Positions 34,600-43,171 of a stretch of DNA of 64,000 bases are shown here, piece by piece (positions within the stretch are counted from its first letter, which is position 1; each line of letters begins with the position of its first letter). Where the stretch lies: the NCBI GenBank assembly GCA_031296755.1, contig JAUMMZ010000026.1:58713-122712 (forward strand). The letters are read 5' to 3'. The notes under the pieces are model-generated. The model saw only the letters and a program-made list of their open reading frames with translations, had not been told where the DNA came from and did not search any database. This DNA is from Collinsella sp. Lineage in GTDB: Bacteria; Actinomycetota; Coriobacteriia; Coriobacteriales; Coriobacteriaceae. Position numbers and translations under genes: made by a program.

Positions 34600-35994
34600 C
34601 TAATTCAAGTTAAGATGGACCAAAAGAGCTTCGCGCTCGTTGGGAATGTTGTCTTCGATCACGGCGTCGAGGGCGGAGTTGAGAAGCTGACCCAGTTCCG
34701 GCCCGGGCTTGACTGCGGCACGGATCAGGTCGCCGCCGTTGATGGCGAGCATCTTGAGCGTATAGGGCTCCCCTGCCTTCAGCAGCTCGTGCGCCAGCGC
34801 GCGCATCTCCTCAATCGTCTCAACATAATAGAAGCACGACGGGGCCTTGCCAAGTGTGTCGGCACGCTTAAGGTCCATGAGCTCGTCAATCAGGCGGGCC
34901 GTGTCGACGCCCTCACCCGAAAGCGCGCGCATCATATTGAGCAGGCAGGAGCGCTCGGGGCGCAGCGGCTTGTCATGGTATTTGATGAGCAGGCACACGT
35001 CGCGCACCAAGTCGTGCGAGAGGGCCAGGCGATCCATAATGACGCGCGCCTTCTTGGCGCCGAGCTCGGGATGACCGTAGAAGTGTCCGCTGCCGGCGTG
35101 ATCGACCGTGAAGCACTCGGGCTTGGACACATCGTGCAAAAACGCCGCCCACATAAGGCTCGACGAGGGCGCGACGCCGTCACACAGCGCGAGCTCCCCC
35201 GCCACCGTCAGCACACGGGCGATATGCACGTAGACGTTAAACGCATGATAGACACTGCGCTGATCAAACCCGCGACCCGCTGCCAACTCGGGCACGGCGG
35301 CGCAGATGAGCTCGGGATAGCGGAGCATCGCGTCTCCCCCATGACCGGTCGAAAGAATGCCCTCGAGCTCAATACCCACACGCTCACGCGCCACGGCATC
35401 GAGCAGCGACGCGCACTCGGCAAGCGCACGCTTGGTCTCGGGCTCAATCATAAAGTCCAGACGGCAGGCAAAGCGCACCGCACGCAGCATGCGCAGGGCG
35501 TCCTCGTTAAAGCGACGCCTGGGATCGCCGACAGTGCGAATCAGCTTGCGCTCCAAGTCACCCTGGCCGTCGTAGCGGTCGACAAGCCCGCGCTCGGGAT
35601 GCCAGGCCATGGCGTTGACGGTAAAGTCGCGGCGCGCCAAATCGTCCTCGAGCGAGGCAGCACGCTCCACACTCTGGGGATGGCGACCATCGGTGTAAAA
35701 GCCATCCAGACGGTACGTAGTGACCTCGATACGCTCGCCATCGGAAATAGCCGTGATTCCGCCAAATTTAATACCCGACTCCACAACCGCAATATCAGCG
35801 GCCTCGAGCGCCACCTTGGACTCCTGCCACAGGCCGCTACAGCACATATCAACATCGTGGCTGGGGCATCCCATCAGGGCGTCGCGCACCCAACCGCCAA
35901 CGTACCAAGCCTCAAGACCGGCTGCCTCGAGCGCGCGCAGGACACGGATGGAGGCATCGGACGGTTGCGTACCGTTGAGCGAAACATTGCACAT
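34600..35994 (-). CDS. cca: CCA tRNA nucleotidyltransferase with HD domain
   Basis: Adds or repairs the 3-prime CCA of tRNAs. 464 residues. The nucleotidyltransferase head has YVGGWVRDALMG at about 31-42 and catalytic HDVDM at 46-50, then RRDFTVNAMAW, and the RNA-binding segment with GDPRRRFNEDALRMLRAVRF. An HD phosphohydrolase domain follows (AAFLHDVSKPECF at about 273, LLIKYHDKPL). The ATG at 35994 has AGGAGG upstream. It lies upstream of two tRNA genes that already encode CCA. Confidence 0.93.
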   Translation of the reverse strand: MCNVSLNGTQPSDASIRVLRALEAAGLEAWYVGGWVRDALMGCPSHDVDMCCSGLWQESKVALEAADIAVVESGIKFGGITAISDGERIEVTTYRLDGFYTDGRHPQSVERAASLEDDLARRDFTVNAMAWHPERGLVDRYDGQGDLERKLIRTVGDPRRRFNEDALRMLRAVRFACRLDFMIEPETKRALAECASLLDAVARERVGIELEGILSTGHGGDAMLRYPELICAAVPELAAGRGFDQRSVYHAFNVYVHIARVLTVAGELALCDGVAPSSSLMWAAFLHDVSKPECFTVDHAGSGHFYGHPELGAKKARVIMDRLALSHDLVRDVCLLIKYHDKPLRPERSCLLNMMRALSGEGVDTARLIDELMDLKRADTLGKAPSCFYYVETIEEMRALAHELLKAGEPYTLKMLAINGGDLIRAAVKPGPELGQLLNSALDAVIEDNIPNEREALLVHLNLN

Positions 35995-36091
35995 ACCTGT
36001 GGCCTCCTGAGACTATCAAATTGGCTATCGATTGCGTCTGCAAGAAGTCTAGCAAGAAACAGCCTCCACTGCACACGCAAGTCCGATAAAC

Positions 36092-36125
36092 AAAAACGCA
36101 TCCGTCCTAGTCTAAGACGGATGCG
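36092..36125 (-). terminator. Terminator of the fructose phosphotransferase gene group
   Basis: Stem CGCATCCGTC / GACGGATGCG (36097-36106 with 36116-36125) with a 9-nt loop, then five T residues and a T-rich stretch on the minus strand, 34 bases after the stop of the first 1-phosphofructokinase gene. Confidence 0.9.
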
Positions 36126-36158
36126 AAATAATCAAACTATTCAGACAAGGTGCCGGAA

Positions 36159-37091
36159 CTAGCAGACCTGGCGAACCTCGATGTGCTTCTTATATTCGTC
36201 CACCTTGGCAAAATCGCCCAGACCGGGGCACTCGACCACGTTGGCGCCGGTAGCCATCGAAAGGCGCAGGGCATCCTCGACGCGCTCGGGAGCGTCGTGC
36301 CACACGGACAGGAAGGCAGCGAGCGAGGAATCGCCGGCGCACACCGTCGACAGCAGCTTGACGTCGAAGGTGCGGTTGGCAAACCAGATGTGCTCACCGT
36401 TAGAGAAATACGCGCCGTCGCCACCGAGGGTCAGCAGCACGTTCTTGGCGCCCTTGGCGTGCAGCTCGGCCATCGCGCCCTTGACGGACTCGTCGTCGCC
36501 ACCGCTCACCTTAATGCCAAAGATGTCGAGCAGCTCGTCGTCATTGGGCTTGATCAGCAGCGGCTCCATGGCAATGAGGTCTGCCAGCTGATGGCTCGAG
36601 ATGTCGAGGACGAACTCGGCTCCCTTGGCCTTGACGCGGCGCAGGACCTCGGCCAAGAAGCCCTCGGAAGTGTTGGGAGGCAGCGAGCCACTAATGACCA
36701 GGCAGGTCATGTCATCGAGCGAATCGATAAGCTCAAACATCTCCTGCTCGTTGGCCTCGTTGATGGCGGCACCGGCGTTGACCATGTTGTACTCGGTGTC
36801 GGGGCCGGCATTGAGGAACACGTTGACGCGCGTGATGCCGTCGGTCCACACGGGCTTGACGGGCACGCCCAGGGCCTCGGCGCCCTTAACGATAAACTCG
36901 CCCGAGAAGCCGGCGAAGAAACCCAGGATCGTGGTGTCGACACCATAGTGGTCAAGCGTAAACGAGACGTTGAGGCCTTTGCCGTTGGGCGTGTAGACGG
37001 CATTGCGGGTACGCGTGACGGTATTGGCAGTAAGGCCGTCGCAGGCGATGTTGTAGTCAATGGCGGGATTTGCAGTGAGCGTGTAAATCAT
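36159..37091 (-). CDS. 1-phosphofructokinase, PfkB family (copy 1)
   Basis: Likely converts fructose-1-phosphate to fructose-1,6-bisphosphate after PTS uptake. 310 residues: YTLTANPAIDYN at the start, PNGKGLNVSFTL, GFFAGFSGEFI, SGSLPPNTS, KPNDDEL and the C-terminal VCAGDSSLAAFL with the catalytic aspartate. The motif reads CAGDS rather than the common GAGDS. Start at 37091 with GAAAGGA upstream. About half identical to the next gene upstream, a tandem duplicate. A tagatose-6-phosphate or other ketose-phosphate kinase role cannot be ruled out. Confidence 0.88.
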   Translation of the reverse strand: MIYTLTANPAIDYNIACDGLTANTVTRTRNAVYTPNGKGLNVSFTLDHYGVDTTILGFFAGFSGEFIVKGAEALGVPVKPVWTDGITRVNVFLNAGPDTEYNMVNAGAAINEANEQEMFELIDSLDDMTCLVISGSLPPNTSEGFLAEVLRRVKAKGAEFVLDISSHQLADLIAMEPLLIKPNDDELLDIFGIKVSGGDDESVKGAMAELHAKGAKNVLLTLGGDGAYFSNGEHIWFANRTFDVKLLSTVCAGDSSLAAFLSVWHDAPERVEDALRLSMATGANVVECPGLGDFAKVDEYKKHIEVRQVC

Positions 37092-37220
37092 GAATGTTCC
37101 TTTCACGAACCAACGTGTTAATGAAAGTATATTCCACGCATCGGTAAAAGGCTAGGACAACTCGGCGAACGGTGTGGAAGCGATGAAGTACGGCATAACA
37201 TCTCTCCCCCATGACGGAAC

Positions 37221-37253
37221 AAAAAAAGGCGCCCCGGCCGAAACCGGGGCGCC
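37221..37253 (-). terminator. Terminator between the two phosphofructokinase genes
   Basis: Stem GGCGCCCCGG / CCGGGGCGCC (37228-37237 with 37244-37253), 6-nt loop, then seven T residues on the minus strand. It separates the upstream kinase gene from the downstream one, so the latter probably has its own promoter in 37092-37220. Confidence 0.92.
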
Positions 37254-37281
37254 GCATGTGCACGAATATGTCGCGTTTCGA

Positions 37282-38214
37282 TTACTGACGATCGAGCTTG
37301 CGGACAGCAACGCGCTTGCTGTACTCGTCGACGTGACCAAAGTCGCCAATGCCGACGGACTCGGCAACGTTGGCGCCGGTGGCCATAGCGAGCTTCATGG
37401 CCTCCTCGACGTTGTCGCGATCCCTGTACCACTTGTGCAGGAACGCAGCGAGGGTGCAGTCGCCGGCGCAGACGGAAGAGACCAGCTTGATGTTGAACTC
37501 ACGCTTGGCGTACCAGATGTCCTCGCCGTTGGAGAAGTAAGCGTCGCCGCGGCTACCACGGGTGAGCAGCACGTTCTGAACGCCGGCGTCGTGAGCCATC
37601 TTCATGGCAACGCGGACCTCGTCGTCGGTGTCGACCGGCACGCCGAAGATGGCCTTCATCTCGTGATGGTTCGGCTTGATGAGCAGCGGCTTCTTGTGAG
37701 CGAGCTCCTTGAGCTTGTCGGAGGACAGGTCCAAGACGACATCGGCGCCACGAGCCTGAGCGTGCTCCATGACCTTAGCCAGGAAGTCAGGCGTAGCTTT
37801 GGGAGGCACGGAGCCGGAAACGATCAGGCACTCGAGATCGCCCGCGGTGTCCAGGATGTTGTAGAGCTCCTCCTGGTGCTGCGGCGTGATCGGAGCACCC
37901 GGGTTCAGGATGCCGTACTCGTGCTGGCCATCATTGACGTAGGTGTTAATGCGCGTGATACCGTCGGTCCAGACCGGGCGGCAAAGGCAACCAAGGTTCA
38001 TGACCTCCTCGACGATGAACTTGCCCGTGAAGCCGGCGAAGAAGCCGAGCGCGACGGTGTCGACGCCCATCTTCTTAAAGGCGAAGGACACGTCGAGGCC
38101 CTTGCCGTTAGCCGTGTAGCTGGCCGAACCGGTGCGGACGTTCTCGTCGGGCTCGAGCGGAGAGCTCGAAACCGTCATGTCGACAGCCGGGTTAGCGGTT
38201 AGCGTGTAGAACAT
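37282..38214 (-). CDS. 1-phosphofructokinase, PfkB family (copy 2)
   Basis: 310 residues, the same length and motif layout as its downstream neighbour: YTLTANPAVDMTV, TANGKGLDVSFAF, GFFAGFTGKFIVEE, SGSVPPKAT, KPNHHEMKAIF, VCAGDCTLAAFL. It sits directly downstream of ptsI, in the usual context of a fructose-1-phosphate kinase. Start at 38214 behind CAGGGGGT. The two copies differ in the residues around the sugar site, so they may have separate ketose phosphates as substrates. Confidence 0.88.
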   Translation of the reverse strand: MFYTLTANPAVDMTVSSSPLEPDENVRTGSASYTANGKGLDVSFAFKKMGVDTVALGFFAGFTGKFIVEEVMNLGCLCRPVWTDGITRINTYVNDGQHEYGILNPGAPITPQHQEELYNILDTAGDLECLIVSGSVPPKATPDFLAKVMEHAQARGADVVLDLSSDKLKELAHKKPLLIKPNHHEMKAIFGVPVDTDDEVRVAMKMAHDAGVQNVLLTRGSRGDAYFSNGEDIWYAKREFNIKLVSSVCAGDCTLAAFLHKWYRDRDNVEEAMKLAMATGANVAESVGIGDFGHVDEYSKRVAVRKLDRQ

Positions 38215-38288
38215 TTACAGTACCCCCTGTATATGTGAGGGCCGCGTGGCCGGCCCATTCCAACCACGCAGTTACCTCTGATACCAAA

Positions 38289-39992
38289 TTAGCGAGCTGC
38301 GGACTCGAGCAGTGCCTTGACCTCGGCGGCGGTGTTGCAGGCGAGCGCCTTCTCGGCGAGCTCGTCGCACTCGGCCTTGGTCCACTGGCTGATGGTCTTA
38401 CGAGCGCGCAGGATCGAGGGAGCACTCATCGAGAACTCCTCCAGGCCCCAGCTGATCAGCAGCGGCTCGAGCAGCGGATCGGCAGCGGCCTCGCCGCACA
38501 TACCGACCATGATGCCGGCCTTCACGCCGCTCTCGATGATGTTCTTGAGCGAGCGGAGCACGGCGGGATAGTAAACCTGGTACAGGTTGGAGATGGTGTC
38601 GTTGCCACGGTCGGCGCACATGGTGTAGCCGATCAGGTCGTTGGTGCCGATGGAGAAGAAGTCGGCGACCTCGGCAAGACGGTCTGCGAGCAGCGAAGCG
38701 GCAGGCGTCTCAACCATGATGCCGACCTCGATGTTCTCGTTGAACTTGCGACCCTCTTCAGTCAGCTCGGCCTTGCACTGCTCGACAAGCTCCTTGACAG
38801 CCAAGACCTCCTCGACGCAAGTGACGAGCGGGATCATGATCTTTACGTCACCGAAGGCGCTAGCGCGCAGCAGAGCGCGGAGCTGGACCTTGTACTGGTC
38901 GGGATTGGCCAGGCAGTAACGCACGGCGCGGAAGCCCATGAAGGGGTTATCTTCCTTGACCATGTGCAGATACGGAATCTCCTTGTCGCCACCCACATCG
39001 AGCGTGCGGATGATGACCGGAGCGCCCTTGAGCGCGCTGGCGACCTTACGGTAGGCGTTGAACTGCTCCTCCTCGGAAGGAAGCTCGGCAGAGTCCATGA
39101 ACAGGAACTCGGAGCGGAACAGGCCGATAGCCTCGGCGTCGTGATCGAGCGCGTTGGGCACGTCATCGGGGTTACCGATGTTGCAGGCGATGATCTTCTT
39201 GATGCCATCGGCAGTCACGGACGGCTTGCCACGGAAGGCCTCGAGGGCTGCCTTCTCGGCAGCGAAGGCCTCGGCCTTGGCGGTGTAGGCAGCAAGCGTC
39301 TCCTCGTCGGGATCGGCCTCGACGATACCCTTGCCGCCGTCGACGACAACGGTCATACCGTTGCGCAGCGCGGTGCAGCTGTTGGAAACCGAAAGGACAG
39401 CCGGGATCTCGAGGGCACGCGCGATGATCGCGGAGTGCGACGTGCGGCCACCGGTCTCGGTGACGATACCGGCAACGTGAGCCTTATCGATCGTGGCGGT
39501 CATGGACGGCGTGAGGTCATGCACGACAACGACGGTGTTCTCGGGCAGGACGGAGAGGTCGACGACCTCCTTGCCCAGCAGCTCGGCCAGAATACCGGTG
39601 CGGATGTCGGCGATGTCGGCCGCGCGCAGACGGAACATCTCGTCGTCCATGGACAGGAACATGTTCTCGAACATGGTCGAGGTGTCCATGAGCGCCTGCT
39701 CGGCGCAGGTACCGCCGTCAATGGCGGCGTTGATGGCGTCGGTCATGCCCGGGTCCTGAGCCAGGACAATGTGTCCGCTCATGATCTCGGCCTCGGCCTC
39801 GCCCACCGTCTCCTTCATGTGGTCGGCCTGAGCCTGGGTCTTCTCGCAGAAGACCGAAAGAGCGGACTGATAGCGCTCCTTCTCTGCTGCCGAATCGGCA
39901 ACCTCGTGCGGCTCAAACGTCAAGTCGGGATCGACGGCGACCATGACGGTGCCGATACCGATGCCCTCGGAAGCGTTGACTCCCTGATACAT
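38289..39992 (-). CDS. ptsI: PTS enzyme I, phosphoenolpyruvate-protein phosphotransferase
   Basis: Takes phosphate from phosphoenolpyruvate and passes it to HPr. 567 residues, normal length. The phosphorylated histidine lies in ETGGRTSHSAIIARALEIPA at about 180-200. PEP-binding elements RTLDVGGDKEIPY and GIMVETPAASLLAD and the C-terminal GMCGEAAADP are present. Of two close ATGs, 39992 is chosen because GAGAGG stands seven bases before it. Downstream of ptsH and upstream of two fructose-1-phosphate kinase genes. Confidence 0.96.
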   Translation of the reverse strand: MYQGVNASEGIGIGTVMVAVDPDLTFEPHEVADSAAEKERYQSALSVFCEKTQAQADHMKETVGEAEAEIMSGHIVLAQDPGMTDAINAAIDGGTCAEQALMDTSTMFENMFLSMDDEMFRLRAADIADIRTGILAELLGKEVVDLSVLPENTVVVVHDLTPSMTATIDKAHVAGIVTETGGRTSHSAIIARALEIPAVLSVSNSCTALRNGMTVVVDGGKGIVEADPDEETLAAYTAKAEAFAAEKAALEAFRGKPSVTADGIKKIIACNIGNPDDVPNALDHDAEAIGLFRSEFLFMDSAELPSEEEQFNAYRKVASALKGAPVIIRTLDVGGDKEIPYLHMVKEDNPFMGFRAVRYCLANPDQYKVQLRALLRASAFGDVKIMIPLVTCVEEVLAVKELVEQCKAELTEEGRKFNENIEVGIMVETPAASLLADRLAEVADFFSIGTNDLIGYTMCADRGNDTISNLYQVYYPAVLRSLKNIIESGVKAGIMVGMCGEAAADPLLEPLLISWGLEEFSMSAPSILRARKTISQWTKAECDELAEKALACNTAAEVKALLESAAR

Positions 39993-40125
39993 TCCCATTC
40001 CTCTCTCCGTGTCATGTGATAAAGCGTTTTGCCATATCCATGACAAAAGAGCGCAGCTACCTTACAACAGGTCACTGCGCCCCCAAATATGAACTTAGTT
40101 GTTCAACATGCGACCCGTTTGAGTT

Positions 40126-40389
40126 CTACTCGCCAAGACCGCTCTTGATGAGCTCGATGGCAGCAGCCAGAGCCTCGGCCTCGTCAGCGCCGTCGCACTT
40201 GACCTCGACCTCGGTACCGCAGGGGATACCAGCAGCCATGAGGGCCATCGGGGACTTGCCGTTGACCTCCTTCTCGGGGGTGACGACCGTCACGTCACAG
40301 GCGTACTTGCCCATGGTGGAGGCGAACAGACCAGCCGGACGCATGTGCAGACCCTGAGGATTAACGAGGGTAGCCTTCTCAGAAACCAT
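40126..40389 (-). CDS. ptsH: Phosphocarrier protein HPr
   Basis: Carries phosphate from enzyme I to the sugar-specific EII proteins. 87 residues with the active-site GLHMRPA (His 15) and the regulatory NGKSPMAL (Ser 46), the site of HPr kinase in low-GC Gram-positives. A perfect AAGGAG precedes the ATG. Located between the fructose EII gene and ptsI. Confidence 0.96.
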   Translation of the reverse strand: MVSEKATLVNPQGLHMRPAGLFASTMGKYACDVTVVTPEKEVNGKSPMALMAAGIPCGTEVEVKCDGADEAEALAAAIELIKSGLGE

Positions 40390-40527
40390 AATTGACTCCT
40401 TTTTTGTGTTTAACCCCTGTCGTGCGTGCGGCAGGAGTCAGATTCACGACGTTGTTTATATTAACTCACATCAAACGGTTTTTCATTGTGTTTCGGACGA
40501 ATTATTGGACGGATGTCGTTCCTGCAC

Positions 40528-40656
40528 GCTCGCCTGCCGGGCGGGGCGGTTAAGTTTGCTGCTCTACAGTCCTGCGCAAGACGGAAAGCACATTAAGTGC
40601 TTTCCTTTGCGTGCGGAACTCGCGACAAACTTAACCGCCCCGCCCGGCAGGCGAGC
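40528..40656 (-). repeat. Structured inverted-repeat element, copy B, upstream of ptsH
   Basis: Outer arms 40528-40558 and 40626-40656 are perfectly complementary over 31 bp. An inner hairpin at 40583-40605 (GGAAAGCAC / ATTAA / GTGCTTTCC) corresponds to the hairpin of copy A at 2794-2818, with a G-C pair replaced by A-T. Read on the minus strand, the inner sequence lines up with copy A over about 70 bases. It lies in the 506-bp gap between fruA and ptsH, ending 138 bases before the ptsH start. 40681-40800 of the same gap shows no gene I can support. Confidence 0.87.
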
Positions 40657-40824
40657 TGCGGAAACTCGGTCGGTCCAAAGTAATATCGTGCGAACGGAAT
40701 TCTGGCTGGATCTCTGATCGTATGGGAGATCTGGTTGATGCGGTTATCTATGCCCGTCTGCGGACTGAGGAGTGTCCCTGGGTGCCGGCAGGATAGGAAC
40801 GTCCTTAAGTGCCAAGTTGGAAAG

Positions 40825-40859
40825 AAAAAGGCGGAGGCCCGGGAGTGGGTCTCCGCCTG
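40825..40859 (-). terminator. Terminator of the fructose EII gene
   Basis: A GGCGGAG / CTCCGCC stem with extra pairs around a GC-rich loop, followed on the minus strand by TTTTTCTTTCC, 36 bases after the stop of the EII gene. Confidence 0.9.
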
Positions 40860-40895
40860 ATATACAGGGGGCGATGTTATTCGCGAGCGCCGGGA

Positions 40896-42899
40896 TTAGA
40901 CCAGACGAGCGTTGATCGTCTTGGCGATCTTGGCGGCGTCGGTGGAACCCTTGACGGTGGCACGGAAGCCCTCGTCCATGAGCGCCTCGGCGACCTTGGA
41001 CAGGATCTTGAGGTGCGTAGTGCCGGCCTGTGCACCGGGGATGAGCAGGGCGATAGCCACGTTGACGGGAGCGCCGTCCATGGTGTCCCAACCGGTCACG
41101 CCGGACTCGTCCTTGACGACGATAACAGCAGCCTCGGTAATGGCGTCGGACTTGGCATGCGGGATGGCGAAGCCCTCCATCATGCCCGTGGTGCCCTCGG
41201 CCTCGCGGGCCAGGAAGGCGTTCAACACGGCGTCGGCGTCGCTGGCGATACCGGCCTTGACAGCCTGGTTGGAAACGAAGCTCAGAGCCTCGTCACGAGA
41301 AGCGAAGTCCTCGGCAACAAAGACATTCTCGACCTTAACGAAGTCGGCAGCCTCGGCCTTGGGGGCCTCGACGGCAACGGCCTTGGGAGCCTCAACCGGC
41401 TTGGCTGCAGGAGCGACCTTCTGGTTCTTCTCGAAGTCGTACTTCTTAAAGGCCACGAACAGGATGCCACCGACCACAGCGCCGATGAGGATCGCGAGAA
41501 CCCACAGCGGACCGTTCTCGACAACGGGCAGGACCAGGAAGCCACCGTGAGGCGCCGGATCGTGAACGTTGAACATAATGGTCAGGATCGAAGCGATAGA
41601 AGAACCGAGCATCATGATGGGCATGACGGGCCAGATGTTCTTGGTCATGAACGGAATGGCGCCCTCGGTGATGTGGGTGCAACCAAGGATGAGGTTGACG
41701 ACACCGGCGTCATGGTCCTCCTGGCTGAAGTACTTCTTGCCGACAACGACGGCGAAGGTGGTGATCAGCGGCGGAACGATGCAGGCGGCGGAAACGGCAG
41801 CCATGAAGTTGGTGCCGAAGTTGTAGGTATCGGTGCCAACACCGGCGGCCAGAGCCTCGGTGAGCATAGCGGTACCGGTGACATAAGCAGCCTTGTTGAC
41901 CGGGCCACCCATGTCAAAGGCGCACATGCAGCCGATAGCAAGACCCAGGACAACGGCGCCAGAGGCGGACAGGCCCTTGAGGAAGTCCATCATGGCGGTG
42001 TTGATGGCAGCCATGGGGCCGGAAATGCCGAGCATGACCAGGCCGACGATAGCCGTCGAGAACAGCGGGTACAGGAAGATAGCCTTGAGGCCGTCCAGGT
42101 TCTTGGGCAGACCGGCAAAGACCTTCTCGAGCAGCAGGATGACATAACCGGCAAGGAAGCCGCCGACGATGCCGCCCAGGAAGCCGAAGCCCACGCCGGC
42201 GCCACCGGCGTCGATCATGCCGGTCTCGGCGTTAACAGGCAGGCCCTGGATGGCGATCATACCGGCAACGAAGCCGGGGACGAGCGCCGGGCGCTTGCCG
42301 ATGGATTCGGCGATGTAGGCGGAAAGCACCGGAACCATAAGGTTCATGGCGATGCCGCCGATGATCTTGAGCATCGCAGCAAAGCTGTTGTAGTCAGACG
42401 CCGTCGAATCGAAGGACGTAATGCCCCACAGGAACGAGACAGCGGTCAGAACACCACCAGCAACAACGAAGACCAGCATGTGGCTGACGCCGTTCATGAG
42501 GTGCTTGTAGATGATGTGGCCGATGGACTCCTTCTCCTCGACCTCATCCTCGATATCGGCAGCAGCTGCAACCGTGTCGTCACCCTTGGCGGCGAGCGCG
42601 CGGTCAATCAGCTTACCGGCGGCCTCAACGGACAGGGCCTTGGAAACACCAACGGAAACCATGGGCTTGCCGGCGAAACGCTCAGCCTGGACATCCTTGT
42701 CGGCTGCGACGACGACGGCCTTGGCACCAGCGATCTCACTCTTGGTGAGCTCGTTCTCGACACCGACCTGGCCATGAGTCTCAACCTTAATGGTCAGACC
42801 GCGCTCGGCAGCTGCCTTCTCCAGCGCCTCCTTAGCCATGAAGGTGTGCGCAATGCCGGTCGGGCAACCGGTCGCGGCGATGATGTCAAACTTAGCCAT
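40896..42899 (-). CDS. fruA: PTS fructose-type transporter, EIIB-EIIC-EIIA fusion
   Basis: Imports and phosphorylates fructose or a related sugar. 667 residues. EIIB has AATGCPTGIAHTFMA with the phosphorylated Cys at 12. The membrane EIIC (about 130-470) has eight or more helices and GFVAGMIAIQGLP. An alanine/proline-rich linker follows, and EIIA (about 515-667) with the phosphorylated His in GFAIPHAKSDAI. AAGGAGG precedes the ATG at 42899. Divergent from an RpiR-type regulator across 272 bases rich in dyads. Confidence 0.95.
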   Translation of the reverse strand: MAKFDIIAATGCPTGIAHTFMAKEALEKAAAERGLTIKVETHGQVGVENELTKSEIAGAKAVVVAADKDVQAERFAGKPMVSVGVSKALSVEAAGKLIDRALAAKGDDTVAAAADIEDEVEEKESIGHIIYKHLMNGVSHMLVFVVAGGVLTAVSFLWGITSFDSTASDYNSFAAMLKIIGGIAMNLMVPVLSAYIAESIGKRPALVPGFVAGMIAIQGLPVNAETGMIDAGGAGVGFGFLGGIVGGFLAGYVILLLEKVFAGLPKNLDGLKAIFLYPLFSTAIVGLVMLGISGPMAAINTAMMDFLKGLSASGAVVLGLAIGCMCAFDMGGPVNKAAYVTGTAMLTEALAAGVGTDTYNFGTNFMAAVSAACIVPPLITTFAVVVGKKYFSQEDHDAGVVNLILGCTHITEGAIPFMTKNIWPVMPIMMLGSSIASILTIMFNVHDPAPHGGFLVLPVVENGPLWVLAILIGAVVGGILFVAFKKYDFEKNQKVAPAAKPVEAPKAVAVEAPKAEAADFVKVENVFVAEDFASRDEALSFVSNQAVKAGIASDADAVLNAFLAREAEGTTGMMEGFAIPHAKSDAITEAAVIVVKDESGVTGWDTMDGAPVNVAIALLIPGAQAGTTHLKILSKVAEALMDEGFRATVKGSTDAAKIAKTINARLV

Positions 42900-43026
42900 G
42901 TGTCCCTCCTTCTTGAGTACAGCGCCCGCGGGCGCTCCCCTACACGCGCTTCGATGCGCGTTTTTCCACAACTGAAAGATACCAACCTACCGTCCGCGTG
43001 AGAAGAGACAAGGTGCAATTCTCCGG

Positions 43027-43070
43027 TGAAAGGTTCTTTCATAACCGTAAACGGTAGGTGAAAGTTTACC
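43027..43070. promoter_or_regulatory. Cluster of dyads between fruA and the RpiR-type regulator
   Basis: TGAAAG-GTT-CTTTCA (43027-43041, perfect arms), ACCGT-AA-ACGGT (43044-43055) and GGTA...TACC (43053-43070, sharing a further TGAAAG) are packed into 44 bases. They lie about 130 bases from the fruA start and 100 from the regulator start. This is a plausible operator for the neighbouring RpiR protein. Exact promoters could not be placed with confidence. Confidence 0.5.
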
Positions 43071-43171
43071 ATCAACACTTGAAACGGCAAGGTGTATCTT
43101 GTAATTGAAAATCCCCCTATACTATGGCATTACAAAACGAGTCCGATTTTCATGCCAACCAGGAGCCATCC

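Noticed and set aside
40681..40820. Possible small gene between copy B and the fruA terminator
   Set aside because: No frame there has a ribosome-binding site or recognisable protein; left as unexplained spacer.
40809..43001. 730-codon open frame on the plus strand opposite the fructose EII gene
   Set aside because: It mirrors the real EIIBCA gene codon for codon; its protein is low-complexity and its existence follows from GC-biased third positions. Similar antisense frames opposite metK, ptsI and alaS were dropped for the same reason.
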